From: Leucobacter triazinivorans
Lineage (GTDB): Bacteria > Actinomycetota > Actinomycetes > Actinomycetales > Microbacteriaceae
NCBI RefSeq assembly: GCF_004208635.1
Contig: NZ_CP035806.1
Span: forward strand, 2,418,001 to 2,482,000
Direction of reading: 5' to 3'
DNA: 64,000 bases
In this document: piece by piece, positions 33,766-43,046 of the stretch
Position numbering within the stretch: the stretch's first letter is position 1
How the letters are laid out: every line of letters begins with the position of its first letter
Notes under the pieces: generated by a model
Told to the model about the DNA's origin: nothing
The model's database searches: none
What the model saw: only the letters and a program-made list of their open reading frames with translations
Program-made: the position numbers and the translations under genes

Positions 33766-34941
33766 CTAGCCCTTCACCGTCGCCCAGGCGTTGGTCCAGT
33801 CCTGGTAGTTGGTGCACTGGACATCCGTGCGGCCGTCGAGGCACTGATCGATGGGGGTGGTCCAGAACCACACCTTCTCGAAGTACTCCTCGTTGGTCGC
33901 GTTGTAGTAGTCGCAGTGTTCGCGTGCCTCGTCGCTCGTCTCGCAGAACGCGCCGTTGGCCGGGGCCATGCCGAAGTTCATGGCGATCTGACCGTTCACC
34001 TCGGGCGAGCTGGTGTAGTCCATCCATGCGTACGCGCAGTTCGGGTGCTGCGCGTCGGCCGCGAGCATCCAGGCGTCCGACCAGCCCGTGGAGCCCTCCT
34101 CGGGCAGCACGCTCTTGAACTTCTCATCGCCGGTGGCCTTGCGCAGCACCTCCCACGAGGTGCCGACGACCGAGTTGCCGCCGGTGAACGAGGTGATGTT
34201 GGTGGCGGGGTTCCAGTACTCCGAGACCATGCCGTTCTGCTGCTTGAGCAGCTCGGTGGCCGCGGCGAGCTGCTCCTCGTCGAGCGCGTACGGGTTCTCG
34301 ATCCCGAGCTCGGGCTGCGTTGCCATGAGGTAGATCGCGGCGTCGGCGATGTAGATCGGGCTGTCGTAGGCGGCGATCTTGCCGGCGTAGGGACTGTCGG
34401 CTTCCCAGACCACGTCCCAGCTGGTCGGCTCCTCGGTTACCTCGTCGCCGTTGTACTGCAGAATGTTGGCGCCGCGGCCGATGGGGATTCCGTAGACGTT
34501 GCCGTTGAGGGTGTCGTACAGCTGACCCTTCATGCCCTCGACGATGTCATCGCTGAAGTTCGGGATCAGCTCGGTGTTGAGCGGCTGGACGTTGCCGTCG
34601 ACGATGAGGCGCAGGCTGGCGTCGCCCGAGGCGGAGACGAGATCGTATTCCCCGGTGCGCATGAGCTGGACGGCCTCGTCGCTGGTGGCGAATATCTTGC
34701 GGTTCACCGCGCAGCCGGTGTCGGCGGTGAACTGATCGGTCCACGCGGGCTCGACGAAGCCCGACCAGGCGAGGATGTTGACCTCGTCCTCGGTGTCGCC
34801 GAGCGCATCCAGCTGCGGCACATCGGGTACGTCGATCTGGAGCTCGCCCGGTGCGGCGTCGCCGCCGCTGGCGCAGCCGGAGAGCGCGAGCCCGAGCGCG
34901 GCCGCGAGCGCTGCGGGCGCGAGCAGGTACTTCTTGTTCAT
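33766..34941 (-). CDS. Spermidine/putrescine-type ABC substrate-binding lipoprotein (PotD-like)
   Basis: 391 residues. The signal peptide has a lipobox (ALGLALSGCASGG). The binding domain includes EVNILAWSGFVEPAWTDQFT, DLVSASGDASLRLIVDGNVQ and WMLAADAQHPNCAYAWMDYT. This is the class that binds putrescine, spermidine or related cations. Two adjacent ATGs exist; 34941 gives proper spacing to AAGGAG. It follows the ATPase gene by 50 bp and precedes a REP-filled gap. The operon is divergent from a GntR regulator and a Cache protein. Confidence 0.9.
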   Translation of the reverse strand: MNKKYLLAPAALAAALGLALSGCASGGDAAPGELQIDVPDVPQLDALGDTEDEVNILAWSGFVEPAWTDQFTADTGCAVNRKIFATSDEAVQLMRTGEYDLVSASGDASLRLIVDGNVQPLNTELIPNFSDDIVEGMKGQLYDTLNGNVYGIPIGRGANILQYNGDEVTEEPTSWDVVWEADSPYAGKIAAYDSPIYIADAAIYLMATQPELGIENPYALDEEQLAAATELLKQQNGMVSEYWNPATNITSFTGGNSVVGTSWEVLRKATGDEKFKSVLPEEGSTGWSDAWMLAADAQHPNCAYAWMDYTSSPEVNGQIAMNFGMAPANGAFCETSDEAREHCDYYNATNEEYFEKVWFWTTPIDQCLDGRTDVQCTNYQDWTNAWATVKG

Positions 34942-34991
34942 CATTACTCCTTCGTAGTGCGGGATAGCGGGTTCGAGTCGAAGCGCCGGGG

Positions 34992-36080
34992 TCAACCGGC
35001 CGCAGCCGGAACCGCGACCACGTGGTCGCGGGCGAAGCGCAGGCTCACTGCGTCGCCGCGCTGCACGCTCGGCGCGGTGTGCGGAGTGTGCGCGTTCTGC
35101 TGCTCGGAGATGAAGCGCACCCCGATCTCGGTCTCGACGAGGTAGCGGGTGTGGGCGCCGGCGTACACCGTCTCGAGCACACGGCCGGCGAGAGAGACGG
35201 CGCCGTCCGCGCTCGGGGCGCCGGGGGCGGCCAGCTGCACCCGCTCAGGGCGCACGCTGTGCGGGGCGGCATCGCCGAGCAGCGCGCGGGCGGTTTCGCC
35301 CGAGAGCAGATTGGTGATCCCGAGGAATCGTGCCACGAACTCGGTGCGGGGAAATTCGTACACCTCGCGCGGGCTGCCCACCTGCTCGATTCTGCCGTCG
35401 TTGAACACGGCCACGCGGTCCGAGAGCGTCAGCGCCTCCTCCTGGTCGTGCGTCACGAAGACGAACGTGATGCCCACGTCGCGCTGGATCTGCTTGAGCT
35501 CGAACTGCATCTGCTCGCGCAGCTGCTTGTCGAGCGCGCCGAGCGGCTCGTCGAGCAGCAGCACCTGGGGGCGGAGGATCAGGGCCCGTGCCAGCGCGAT
35601 GCGCTGCCGCTGGCCGCCGGAGAGCTGGGACGGTCTGCGCTCGGCGACGTGCCCCAACCGCACCTGCTCGAGGGCCTCGGAGACGAGCCGAGCCCGCTCC
35701 GTCTTCGAGACGCCGCGTACCTTGAGTCCGTAGGCGACGTTCTCGGCGATGCTCAGATGCGGGAACAGCGCGTAGTCCTGGAAGACCGTGTTGACCGGGC
35801 GATCGAACGGGGCCGAGCGGGTCACGTCCTCCCCGTGCAGCAGGATCCTGCCGGCCGTGGGTTCCTCGAATCCGGCGATCATGCGGAGCACGGTCGTCTT
35901 GCCGGATCCCGAGGGGCCGAGCATGGAGAAGAACTCGCCGGCCCGGATGTCGATGTCGAGATCCTTCACCGCGACGAGGTCGCCGAACTGCTTGTGCACC
36001 CCCTGCACCGAGACTGCGATGTCGCCGTCGGTGCCGGCGGCGCGCTCCCCGGCGGGTGCGGCGGATGTGGTGTGAGGCAT
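34992..36080 (-). CDS. Spermidine/putrescine-type ABC ATP-binding protein (PotA-like)
   Basis: 362 residues. It carries Walker [12 protein letters not shown]-loop [10 protein letters not shown], signature [15 protein letters not shown], Walker [13 protein letters not shown] and the switch His in [10 protein letters not shown]-terminal TOBE-like regulatory domain follows ([11 protein letters not shown] onward). It is the first gene of the importer operon. ATG 36080 was preferred over an in-frame TTG at 36098 because GAGGAGC lies at suitable distance. Confidence 0.93.
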   Translation of the reverse strand: MPHTTSAAPAGERAAGTDGDIAVSVQGVHKQFGDLVAVKDLDIDIRAGEFFSMLGPSGSGKTTVLRMIAGFEEPTAGRILLHGEDVTRSAPFDRPVNTVFQDYALFPHLSIAENVAYGLKVRGVSKTERARLVSEALEQVRLGHVAERRPSQLSGGQRQRIALARALILRPQVLLLDEPLGALDKQLREQMQFELKQIQRDVGITFVFVTHDQEEALTLSDRVAVFNDGRIEQVGSPREVYEFPRTEFVARFLGITNLLSGETARALLGDAAPHSVRPERVQLAAPGAPSADGAVSLAGRVLETVYAGAHTRYLVETEIGVRFISEQQNAHTPHTAPSVQRGDAVSLRFARDHVVAVPAAAG

Positions 36081-36123
36081 GGTGTCGATGCTCCTCAACG
36101 TCGTTGTCGGGCCAGTTCTTGAA

Positions 36124-36144
36124 CTATAACATGCGGTTTTATAG
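36124..36144. promoter_or_regulatory. AT-rich inverted repeat CTATAA-N9-TTATAG between potA and gntR
   Basis: CTATAAC ATGCGG TTTTATAG stands out as an AT-rich island in the 176-bp divergent region. The 6-bp arms are perfect. It could be the GntR operator, a promoter element, or both. Confidence 0.45.
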
Positions 36145-36256
36145 GTTTAGGCGACGGTGGTGGATCGATCGTGTTACGTTTCGGTCACGGCGAGTTCCGG
36201 GGAATCCTCATGCGGCTCGTGTCAGACTCGAGCCACACCACAGAGGGGAGGAGCCG

Positions 36257-37099
36257 GTGAGCACGACCGTCGAACAGGCGCCTCCGAGCCGTCTGCGCGT
36301 CGCCGCTTTCTCTCCGATCGGGGAGGAGGGGCGCACCGAGCAGGTGGAGTCGCGGCTGATCCAAGCCATCTCGGTGGGGGCGTTCATCGAGGGGGAGCGG
36401 CTGCCCAGCGAGACCGAGCTCTCGGGTCTGCTCGGAGTCGCGGTGGTGACCGTGCGCGAGGCGCTCGGCACGCTGCGTCACCGAGGACTCATCGAGACGC
36501 GCCGCGGCCGCAACGGCGGCAGCTTCGTGCGCACGAGCCGCGGCGCGGTGGAGGAGGTGAACGCGCGGGCGCTCATGGCCATGCCGCGTGTGGCCCTCGC
36601 CGATCTCGGCGTGCACTACGAGGTGATCGCGAGCGCCTGCGCCGAGTACGCCTGCCTGCGCGCGACCCCTGAGGAGCTGGCGGTGGTGCAGCGACTGCTC
36701 GAGGAATCCCGGGATCTGGCGCCCGACGTCTGGCGACGCCGCGTCACCGAGGTGCAGCTCGAACTGGCCGCGCTCAGCCAGTCGGTGCGTCTCACCACCG
36801 AGCACGTGAGCGTGCAGACCGAGTTCACCCCGCTGCTCGCGCTGCAGGATCTGGACGAACGCGCGCGCATGGCCACCCACGATGCGCTCGTCGCTCAGAC
36901 CGTCGCCACACGGGCCGGCGACATCCCTGCAGCGCGCTCCTCGGTGCGCGAGAGCATCCGCTCCTCGGTGCGCTGGCTGGTGGCCTTCCGCCGCGAGCTG
37001 CTCGCCGACCCTCGGGACGAGACGATTCGTGACACACTGGTGTCACGCCGGGCGGGCGGTGGACCCCGCGCCGGTCTCGACGAGGAGGGACGCGGGTGA
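36257..37099 (+). CDS. GntR-family transcriptional regulator with degenerate FCD-like domain
   Basis: 280 residues. The winged HTH is clear (ERLPSETELSGLLGVAVVTV, then LIETRRGRNGGSFVR). The C-terminal helical domain resembles FCD, but the usual metal-binding His positions are mostly replaced: TEVQLELAALSQ where FH is expected and SSVRESIRSS where a final His is expected; only ATHDALVAQ keeps one. GGGGAGGAG precedes GTG 36257. Its stop overlaps the Cache-protein gene (GTGA). It is divergent from the pot operon, which it probably regulates. Effector sensing may depend on the Cache partner (inference). Confidence 0.88.
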   Translation: MSTTVEQAPPSRLRVAAFSPIGEEGRTEQVESRLIQAISVGAFIEGERLPSETELSGLLGVAVVTVREALGTLRHRGLIETRRGRNGGSFVRTSRGAVEEVNARALMAMPRVALADLGVHYEVIASACAEYACLRATPEELAVVQRLLEESRDLAPDVWRRRVTEVQLELAALSQSVRLTTEHVSVQTEFTPLLALQDLDERARMATHDALVAQTVATRAGDIPAARSSVRESIRSSVRWLVAFRRELLADPRDETIRDTLVSRRAGGGPRAGLDEEGRG

Positions 37100-37803
37100 G
37101 CACACGGGCGCTGCACGAGCTCGACACCGCGATGGACGCGGTCGACGAGTTCTTCGACGGCGTCTTCGCGCCCCTCGACGCGTGGCTGCCCGAGCTCACC
37201 GAGCGATTGGTGCGCGAGCTGCGGCAGGGCAGGCTCACGGGCGCGCAGCTCGCGGCGCTCGTCGAGCCCGATGCCCACCGCATCCTCGATGCGGTCGACC
37301 GGCCGCTCTACGGCGCCGGGTACTGCGCCAGCGAGCTCGTGGTCTCCGAGGGCAACCCGCTGGCGTGGTGGCAGGGGCCCGAGCGCAGCCTGCTGGCGTC
37401 CTCCACGTTCGGGCCCGGACAGGCCGCGATCGATCTCGTGCGCCTCGAGTGGTATCGGGTGCCGGAGGCCACCGGAGAGCGCCACATCGCCGGGCCCTTC
37501 GTCGACTACCTCTGTTCGAACGAGATCACGATCACCTCATCGATCCCGGTGATGCACGACGGGCGGTTCCTGGGGGTGATCTGCGCGGACGTGCTCGTGG
37601 CGTCGCTGGAGAATGCGCTGCTGCCGCGGCTATCCGGCGGCGCCGACGTCACCCTGGTCAACGCGGGCGGGCGGGTGGTCGTGTCGAGCGACGCCGGCTA
37701 CGAGACGGGGGACCGGCTGCCGGCAGCGGATCGGCGCGCCGAGGGATCGGCGCGCTCGGTGAGTTCGCGGCGGTATCCGTTCTCGCTCATCGCCCGGGCC
37801 TGA
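37096..37803 (+). CDS. Soluble Cache-domain protein
   Basis: 235 residues without signal peptide or transmembrane segment. Residues about 70-200 look like a Cache/PAS-like sensor domain (LVRLEWYRVPEATGERHIAG, then ITITSSIPVMHDGRFLGVIC followed by ADV). The WY pair and the Asp in ICADV recall amine/amino-acid-binding dCache domains (recall-based). Cache domains are normally the outer sensor part of membrane receptors; a free cytosolic one is unusual. It is translationally coupled to the GntR gene and faces the polyamine importer, so it may be the ligand sensor for that regulator. The function is not established. Confidence 0.7.
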   Translation: MSTRALHELDTAMDAVDEFFDGVFAPLDAWLPELTERLVRELRQGRLTGAQLAALVEPDAHRILDAVDRPLYGAGYCASELVVSEGNPLAWWQGPERSLLASSTFGPGQAAIDLVRLEWYRVPEATGERHIAGPFVDYLCSNEITITSSIPVMHDGRFLGVICADVLVASLENALLPRLSGGADVTLVNAGGRVVVSSDAGYETGDRLPAADRRAEGSARSVSSRRYPFSLIARA

Positions 37804-37849
37804 GGCCGCGACGCCCATCTTCGGCGTCACGTGGGGCCGGCCTTGTGCG

Positions 37850-38050
37850 GTCATCCTGCGCGGCCGGAGGGAGTCGCAGGATCCATGGCACGCAGCGGTG
37901 GATCCTGCGACTTCGCGCAGGATGACCGGGTGGCGCGCAGGATGACCGGGTGGCGCTCAGGATGGCCGGGTGGCGTGCAGGATGGCCGGGTGGCGTGCAG
38001 GATGACCGGGTGGCGCGCAGGATGACCGGGTGGCGCGCAGGATGACCGGG
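37850..38050. repeat. REP-like pair followed by seven half-sites at a 20-bp period
   Basis: A forward copy (37850-37886), then an inverted copy (37899-37925). The half-site CAGGATGAC/CAGGATGGC then starts at 37918, 37938, 37958, 37978, 37998, 38018 and 38038. The unit is GATGACCGGGTGGCGCGCAG. Confidence 0.92.
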
Positions 38051-38066
38051 TGGCGCCGGTCCCGGC

Positions 38067-39197
38067 TCAGAGCAGGTGGCCGCCCCCGGTCACCTTCATC
38101 CGGTTCACGAGGTTCTTGACGTCCTGGGCCCGGCTCTTGGACGTGACGAGCAGCACGTCGGCCGTGTCGACCACCACCACGTCCTCCACCCCCACGAGCG
38201 CCACGAGGCGGTCGCTCTCGGAGACCACGATGCCGCTCGACGCGTCCGAGAGCACCTGGGCCCCGTCGCCGAGCACGGCGAGGTCGCTGCCCCGGCCGCG
38301 CGTGAGCAGGTTGGCGACGGACGCGAAGTCGCCCACGTCGTCCCAGTCGAAGTGCGCGGCGACGCAGACCATCTTGCCCGCCGCCGCCGCGGGCTCGGCG
38401 ACCGTGTAGTCGATCGCGATCTTCGGCAGCGCGGGCCACAGGCGCTCCCGCACCTCGGCGCCGCGCTCCGTGTTCCAGGTCGCAGCGATCTCGCGCAGCG
38501 AGCGGACCAGCTCGGGCTCGGCGAGTGCCATCTGGTCGAGCAGCACTGTCGCGCGGGCGATGAACATGCCCGCGTTCCAGAGGTAGCCGCCGTGCGCCAG
38601 GTACTCGCCCGCCTGCGCGGCGTCGGGCTTCTCGACGAACTCGGTCACGTCGTAGACGTCGAACGGGGCGAGGTCGCCGCGCGCGCGGCCGCAGGAGATG
38701 TAGCCGAAGCCGGTGGCCGGATGCGACGGGTGGATGCCGATGGTCGCGATGTACCCCTGGTCGGCGGCCTGCACCGCCGTCGTCACCGCGCGCTGGAAGA
38801 GCACGTCGCCGCGGATCACGTGATCGGCGGCGAAGGAGCCGAGGATCGCGTCGGGATCGCGCAGCTCCAGCAGAGCGGCGGCGAGACCGATCGCTGCGGA
38901 GGAGTCCTTCGGCTCGCTCTCGGTGATGAGGTTCTCGGACCGGAGCTCGGGCAGCTGGTCGACCACCGAGTCGCGGTGGGTCACCCCGGTCACCACCAGC
39001 ACGCGCTCGGGAGGCGCGATGGGGGCGAGGCGATCCCACGTGGCCCGCAGCAGCGAGTCTCCCGAGCCGGTGAGATCGAGCAGGAACTTCGGGGCGTTGG
39101 CCCGCGACAGCGGCCACAGGCGGGAACCGACGCCGCCGGCCGGGATCACGCACGTGAAGCTCTCGAGTGCTGGGGTGCTGCTGCTCGCCTCGGTCAT
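38067..39197 (-). CDS. manC: Mannose-1-phosphate guanylyltransferase
   Basis: 376 residues. It makes GDP-mannose from mannose 1-phosphate and GTP. The nucleotidyltransferase signature is VIPAGGVGSRLWPLSRANAP with FAADHVI and FGYISCG; VTEFVEKPD and GYLWNAGMFI are also typical. No isomerase domain is attached, so it is the single-function form. It has its own predicted leaderless promoter (TAGTCT seven bases before ATG 39197). GDP-mannose would feed mannolipid or glycan synthesis, with the phosphomannomutase at 45 kb supplying mannose 1-phosphate (inference). Confidence 0.92.
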   Translation of the reverse strand: MTEASSSTPALESFTCVIPAGGVGSRLWPLSRANAPKFLLDLTGSGDSLLRATWDRLAPIAPPERVLVVTGVTHRDSVVDQLPELRSENLITESEPKDSSAAIGLAAALLELRDPDAILGSFAADHVIRGDVLFQRAVTTAVQAADQGYIATIGIHPSHPATGFGYISCGRARGDLAPFDVYDVTEFVEKPDAAQAGEYLAHGGYLWNAGMFIARATVLLDQMALAEPELVRSLREIAATWNTERGAEVRERLWPALPKIAIDYTVAEPAAAAGKMVCVAAHFDWDDVGDFASVANLLTRGRGSDLAVLGDGAQVLSDASSGIVVSESDRLVALVGVEDVVVVDTADVLLVTSKSRAQDVKNLVNRMKVTGGGHLL

Positions 39198-39204
39198 GCG
39201 ATAC

Positions 39205-39210
39205 AGACTA
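39205..39210 (-). promoter_or_regulatory. -10 element TAGTCT, predicted leaderless promoter of manC
   Basis: The minus strand reads TAGTCT-GTATCGC-ATG, with seven bases between hexamer and start codon. Confidence 0.45.
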
Positions 39211-39347
39211 CCTCCGCTGCGCGGGCCGGCGGGGTGGCGCCTGAGACGGAGGGCCGTTCCGCGCGCCCGCCGCGGCGCGGCCGGAGGTCATCAGAGGAAT
39301 GAGTGCCGCGTGCGAACGCCGAGCGTGCCGAGGGCCTATCGGAATGG

Positions 39348-39356
39348 TGCCATAAT
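39348..39356 (+). promoter_or_regulatory. Candidate extended -10 (TGC-CATAAT) of the sdh operon
   Basis: TGCCATAAT lies in the 271-bp gap before sdhC and would give a leader of roughly 105 nt. No good -35 is visible. Nothing else is recognised in the gap. Confidence 0.4.
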
Positions 39357-39468
39357 GGGATGCGGCGGATTCTCAGCAACGCCCTGTGCGGAGTGCACTC
39401 GAGCGCGCTGGGTCCGCGTTGTCAGCCGGGGAGCAGGGCTCCTCGAAGCAGGACTAAGGAGGAAGCCC

Positions 39469-39891
39469 GTGTCAGCCCAAACGGCAGAGGTCGCACCCGC
39501 GGCGAAGCAGAAGAGCCGCCCGGGCGGTACGCTCTATCGCGGCAACGAGGGCATGTGGTCGTGGGTGCTGCACCGCATCACGGGCGTCGCCATCTTCTTC
39601 TTCCTCCTCGTGCACGTGCTCGATACCGCGCTCATCCGGGTCAGCCCCGAGGCGTACAACGCGGTGATGCACACCTACAAGACCCCGATCATGGGTCTCG
39701 GCGAGGCGGCGCTGGTCGCGGCGATCGTGTTCCACGCCTACAACGGCATCCGCATCATCCTCGTCGACTACTGGCGTAAGGGCGCGCAGTACCAGCGCGC
39801 GATGTTCTGGATCGTGATCGCGGCCTGGGCGATCACGATGGCCGGCTTCCTGCCGCGTCACCTGATGAACGTGTTCGGGCACTCGGCCTAG
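39469..39891 (+). CDS. sdhC: Succinate dehydrogenase cytochrome b556 subunit
   Basis: 140 residues with three transmembrane helices. SdhC anchors the enzyme and holds heme b with SdhD. The signature WSWVLHRITGVAIFFFLLVH contains the HRITG motif, and a second His-bearing segment is AAIVFHAYNGIRI. The start GTG 39469 has AAGGAGG at 39456-39462. It is first in the sdhCDAB operon. Confidence 0.93.
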   Translation: MSAQTAEVAPAAKQKSRPGGTLYRGNEGMWSWVLHRITGVAIFFFLLVHVLDTALIRVSPEAYNAVMHTYKTPIMGLGEAALVAAIVFHAYNGIRIILVDYWRKGAQYQRAMFWIVIAAWAITMAGFLPRHLMNVFGHSA

Positions 39892-39903
39892 GGAGATCAA
39901 GAC

Positions 39904-40350
39904 ATGACGATGACGATTGAGGCTCCGCGCTCGAGCACCCCCGCGAAGAAGCGCACCAACTGGGAGAAGTGGGGCTGGATCTACATGCGCGTCTCCGGCG
40001 TGCTGCTCCTGGTGCTCGTCTTCGGGCACCTCGCATCCAACCTGCTGTTCACCGAGGGCGGCGTGCACGCCATCAACTTCGGCTTCGTGGCCGGCAAGCT
40101 GGCGAGCCCGTTCTGGCAGATCTGGGACACGCTGCTGCTGTGGCTCGCCCTCATCCACGGCGCCAACGGCATGCGCACGATCGTGAACGACTACGTCGAG
40201 CGCCCCGGTCTCGCGAAGACCTTCAAGGTGCTGCTGTTCCTCTCCGCGGCACTGCTGATCCTGCTCGGCACATTCGTGATCTACACGCTCGATCCGTGCC
40301 CCGCCGGCGCCGACCCCGCGCTCGTCGCCTCCTTCTGCACGGCCTCGTAG
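39904..40350 (+). CDS. sdhD: Succinate dehydrogenase hydrophobic membrane anchor subunit
   Basis: 148 residues with three transmembrane helices. [20 protein letters not shown] carries the first helix, and [18 protein letters not shown] resembles the heme-side segment of the family. With SdhC it forms the quinone site and membrane anchor. It begins 12 bp after sdhC. Confidence 0.92.
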   Translation: MTMTIEAPRSSTPAKKRTNWEKWGWIYMRVSGVLLLVLVFGHLASNLLFTEGGVHAINFGFVAGKLASPFWQIWDTLLLWLALIHGANGMRTIVNDYVERPGLAKTFKVLLFLSAALLILLGTFVIYTLDPCPAGADPALVASFCTAS

Positions 40351-40402
40351 TCGGCGATCCGCGCGCATCGCAGGTTGTTTCGAATCGAAGAATAGGACTC
40401 TC

Positions 40403-42235
40403 GTGACCACAGACACCCATCAGGGCGAGGAAGTGACCGTCAAGGACGGCGTCATCTACCACCAGTTCGACGTCGTGATCGTCGGCGCGGGCGGCGCGGG
40501 CATGCGCGCGGCGATCGAGGCAGCGCCCAAGGCGAAGACCGCGGTCATCACCAAGCTCTACCCCACCCGTTCGCACACCGGCGCAGCGCAGGGCGGCATG
40601 GCCGCGGCGCTCGCCAATGTCGAAGAGGACAACTGGGAGTGGCACACCTTCGACACCGTCAAGGGCGGTGACTACCTCGTCGACCAGGACGCTGCCGAGA
40701 TCCTCGCCCGGGAGGCGATCGACGCGGTCATCGACCTCGAGAACATGGGCCTCCCCTTCAACCGCACGCCCGAGGGCAAGATCGACCAGCGCCGCTTCGG
40801 CGGCCACACCCGCGATCACGGCAAGGCCGCGGTGCGCCGCGCGTGCTACGCGGCCGATCGCACGGGGCACATGATCCTGCAGACGCTCTTCCAGAACTGC
40901 GTGAAGCTGGGCGTCAACTTCTTCAACGAGTACTACGTGCTCGACCTCGTGATGACCGAGACCGACGGCGTGAAGCGCCCCTCGGGCGTGGTCGCCTACG
41001 AGCTCGCAACGGGCGATCTGCACGTCTTCCAGGCCAAGTCCATCGTGTTCGCCACGGGCGGCTTCGGCAAGATCTTCAAGACCACCTCGAATGCGCACAC
41101 CCTCACGGGCGACGGCGTCGGCATCGTCTGGCGCAAGGGGCTGCCGCTCGAGGACATGGAGTTCTACCAGTTCCACCCGACCGGGCTGGCCGGGCTCGGG
41201 ATCCTGCTCACCGAGGGCGCCCGTGGCGAGGGCGCGATCCTGCGCAACGCATCGGGCGAGCGCTTCATGGAGCGCTACGCCCCCACCATCAAGGACCTGG
41301 CGCCCCGCGATATCGTGGCCCGCTCGATGGTGCAGGAGGTGCTCGACGGCCGCGGCGCCGGCCCGCACAAGGACTACGTGTACCTCGACTGCACCCACCT
41401 GGGCGCAGAGGTGCTCGAGACCAAGCTGCCCGACATCACCGAGTTCGCGCGCACCTACCTGGGCGTCGACCCCGTCACCGAGCCCGTGCCCGTGTTCCCC
41501 ACGGCGCACTACGCGATGGGCGGCATCCCTACGAACAACGACGCCGAGGTGCTGAGCGACAACACCACCGTGGTGCCCGGACTCTACGCCGCCGGCGAGT
41601 GCGCCTGCGTGTCGGTGCACGGGTCGAATCGCCTCGGCACCAACTCGCTGCTCGACATCAACGTGTTCGGCAAGCGCAGCGGCAACAACGCAGCGGACTA
41701 CGCCAGTCGCGCCGACTTCGTGCCGCTGCCCGAGGACCCCGCGAAGGAGGTGCGTGAGCTGGTCGAGGGCTTCCGCACCGGCAGCGGCACCGAGCGCATC
41801 GCCGATCTGCGCCGGGAGCTGCAGGAGGCCATGGACCGCGGTGCGCAGGTGTTCCGCACCGAGGAGTCGCTCACCGAGGTGCTCCGCGTGATCCACGATC
41901 TGCGCGTGCGCTACCTGAACGTGGGGGTGCAGGACCGCGGCAAGCGCTACAACACCGACCTGCTCGAGGCCATCGAGCTCGGCTTCCTGCTCGACCTGGC
42001 CGAGGTGCTCACCTACACGGCGCGCAATCGGCGCGAGAGCCGCGGCGGGCACATGCGCGACGACTACCCCAACCGCGACGACGAGCAGTACATGCAGCAC
42101 ACCATGGCGTACCTCGCGGGCGACCCGCACTCGGCGAACCCCGAGGACCACATCCGCCTCGACTGGAAGCCGGTGGTCGTGACGAGGAACGAGCAGGGCG
42201 AGTTGAGGTACCCGCCCCTGGAGAGGAAGTACTAG
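40403..42235 (+). CDS. sdhA: Succinate dehydrogenase flavoprotein subunit
   Basis: 610 residues. It oxidises succinate to fumarate in the TCA cycle and respiratory chain. The FAD-binding [10 protein letters not shown] is near residue 30. The covalent-FAD His motif is [15 protein letters not shown]. Catalytic segments include QFHPTGL and [20 protein letters not shown]. The start is GTG 40403, 52 bp after sdhD. Length and motif order are those of the standard SdhA. Confidence 0.96.
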   Translation: MTTDTHQGEEVTVKDGVIYHQFDVVIVGAGGAGMRAAIEAAPKAKTAVITKLYPTRSHTGAAQGGMAAALANVEEDNWEWHTFDTVKGGDYLVDQDAAEILAREAIDAVIDLENMGLPFNRTPEGKIDQRRFGGHTRDHGKAAVRRACYAADRTGHMILQTLFQNCVKLGVNFFNEYYVLDLVMTETDGVKRPSGVVAYELATGDLHVFQAKSIVFATGGFGKIFKTTSNAHTLTGDGVGIVWRKGLPLEDMEFYQFHPTGLAGLGILLTEGARGEGAILRNASGERFMERYAPTIKDLAPRDIVARSMVQEVLDGRGAGPHKDYVYLDCTHLGAEVLETKLPDITEFARTYLGVDPVTEPVPVFPTAHYAMGGIPTNNDAEVLSDNTTVVPGLYAAGECACVSVHGSNRLGTNSLLDINVFGKRSGNNAADYASRADFVPLPEDPAKEVRELVEGFRTGSGTERIADLRRELQEAMDRGAQVFRTEESLTEVLRVIHDLRVRYLNVGVQDRGKRYNTDLLEAIELGFLLDLAEVLTYTARNRRESRGGHMRDDYPNRDDEQYMQHTMAYLAGDPHSANPEDHIRLDWKPVVVTRNEQGELRYPPLERKY

Positions 42236-42238
42236 GCG

Positions 42239-43006
42239 ATGAGCACTGCAACCGCTGAGGCGACGGTCACGGACGCCCCCGAGGCGCCGAAGCCGTTCAC
42301 GGTCACCCTCCTCGTCCGGCGCTACGACCCCGAGTCGGAGCGCGAGGCCTACTGGGAGGACTTCGACGTCGAGATGTATCCGACGGATCGCATCCTCGAC
42401 GCCCTGCACCGCATCAAGTGGGATCAGGACGGCTCGCTGTCGTTCCGCCGCTCCTGCGCGCACGGCATCTGCGGCTCCGACGCGATGCGCATCAATGGGC
42501 GCAACCGCCTGGCCTGCAAGACGCTGATCAAGGATCTCGACATCTCGAAGCCGATCTACGTCGAAGCCATCAAGGGCCTGCCCCTCGAGAAGGACCTGAT
42601 CGTCGACATGGAGCCGTTCTTCGCGGCGTACCGCGAGGTGCAGCCGTTCCTCGTGTCGAACACGGCACCGGCGCCGGGCAAGGAGCGCGTGCAGTCGATC
42701 GACGATCGCGAGCGGTTCGACGACACGACCAAGTGCATCCTGTGCGCGGCCTGCACTACCTCCTGCCCGGTGTTCTGGACCGACGGGCAGTACTTCGGCC
42801 CCGCGGCGATCGTCAACGCGCACCGCTTCATCTTCGACTCGCGCGATGAGAATGCCCAGGTGCGTCTCGACATCCTCAACGACACCGAGGGCGTCTGGCG
42901 CTGCCGCACCACCTTCAACTGCACCGACGCGTGCCCGCGCGGCATCCAGGTCACGAAGGCGATCGCCGAGGTCAAGGCCGCGATCCGCACCGGCAAGACC
43001 GCCTGA
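42239..43006 (+). CDS. sdhB: Succinate dehydrogenase iron-sulfur subunit
   Basis: 255 residues. The [2Fe-2S] cluster Cys set is in RRSCAHGICGSDAM ... LAC. The [4Fe-4S] and [3Fe-4S] sets are in CILCAACTTSCPVFW and CRTTFNCTDACPRG. It passes electrons from SdhA flavin to the SdhCD quinone site. It begins 3 bp after sdhA and ends the operon. Confidence 0.96.
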   Translation: MSTATAEATVTDAPEAPKPFTVTLLVRRYDPESEREAYWEDFDVEMYPTDRILDALHRIKWDQDGSLSFRRSCAHGICGSDAMRINGRNRLACKTLIKDLDISKPIYVEAIKGLPLEKDLIVDMEPFFAAYREVQPFLVSNTAPAPGKERVQSIDDRERFDDTTKCILCAACTTSCPVFWTDGQYFGPAAIVNAHRFIFDSRDENAQVRLDILNDTEGVWRCRTTFNCTDACPRGIQVTKAIAEVKAAIRTGKTA

Positions 43007-43034
43007 CGCGCGAACCCGCCGGGCGGTCGCCCGC

Positions 43035-43040
43035 TAGCAT
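43035..43040 (+). promoter_or_regulatory. -10 element TAGCAT, predicted leaderless promoter of the YihY-like gene
   Basis: TAGCAT-GGCCCC-ATG, six bases between hexamer and start codon, directly downstream of sdhB. Confidence 0.45.
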
Positions 43041-43046
43041 GGCCCC

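Noticed and set aside
37918..38050. Regular short repeats as a possible CRISPR array
   Set aside because: Repeats are directly adjacent with no unique spacers, and no cas genes are present.
40223..42823. 866-residue open frame antisense to sdhA and sdhB
   Set aside because: Arg/Glu/His-rich shadow of a GC-rich gene; the opposite strand has clear SdhA and SdhB motifs and no domain is recognisable in the antisense frame.
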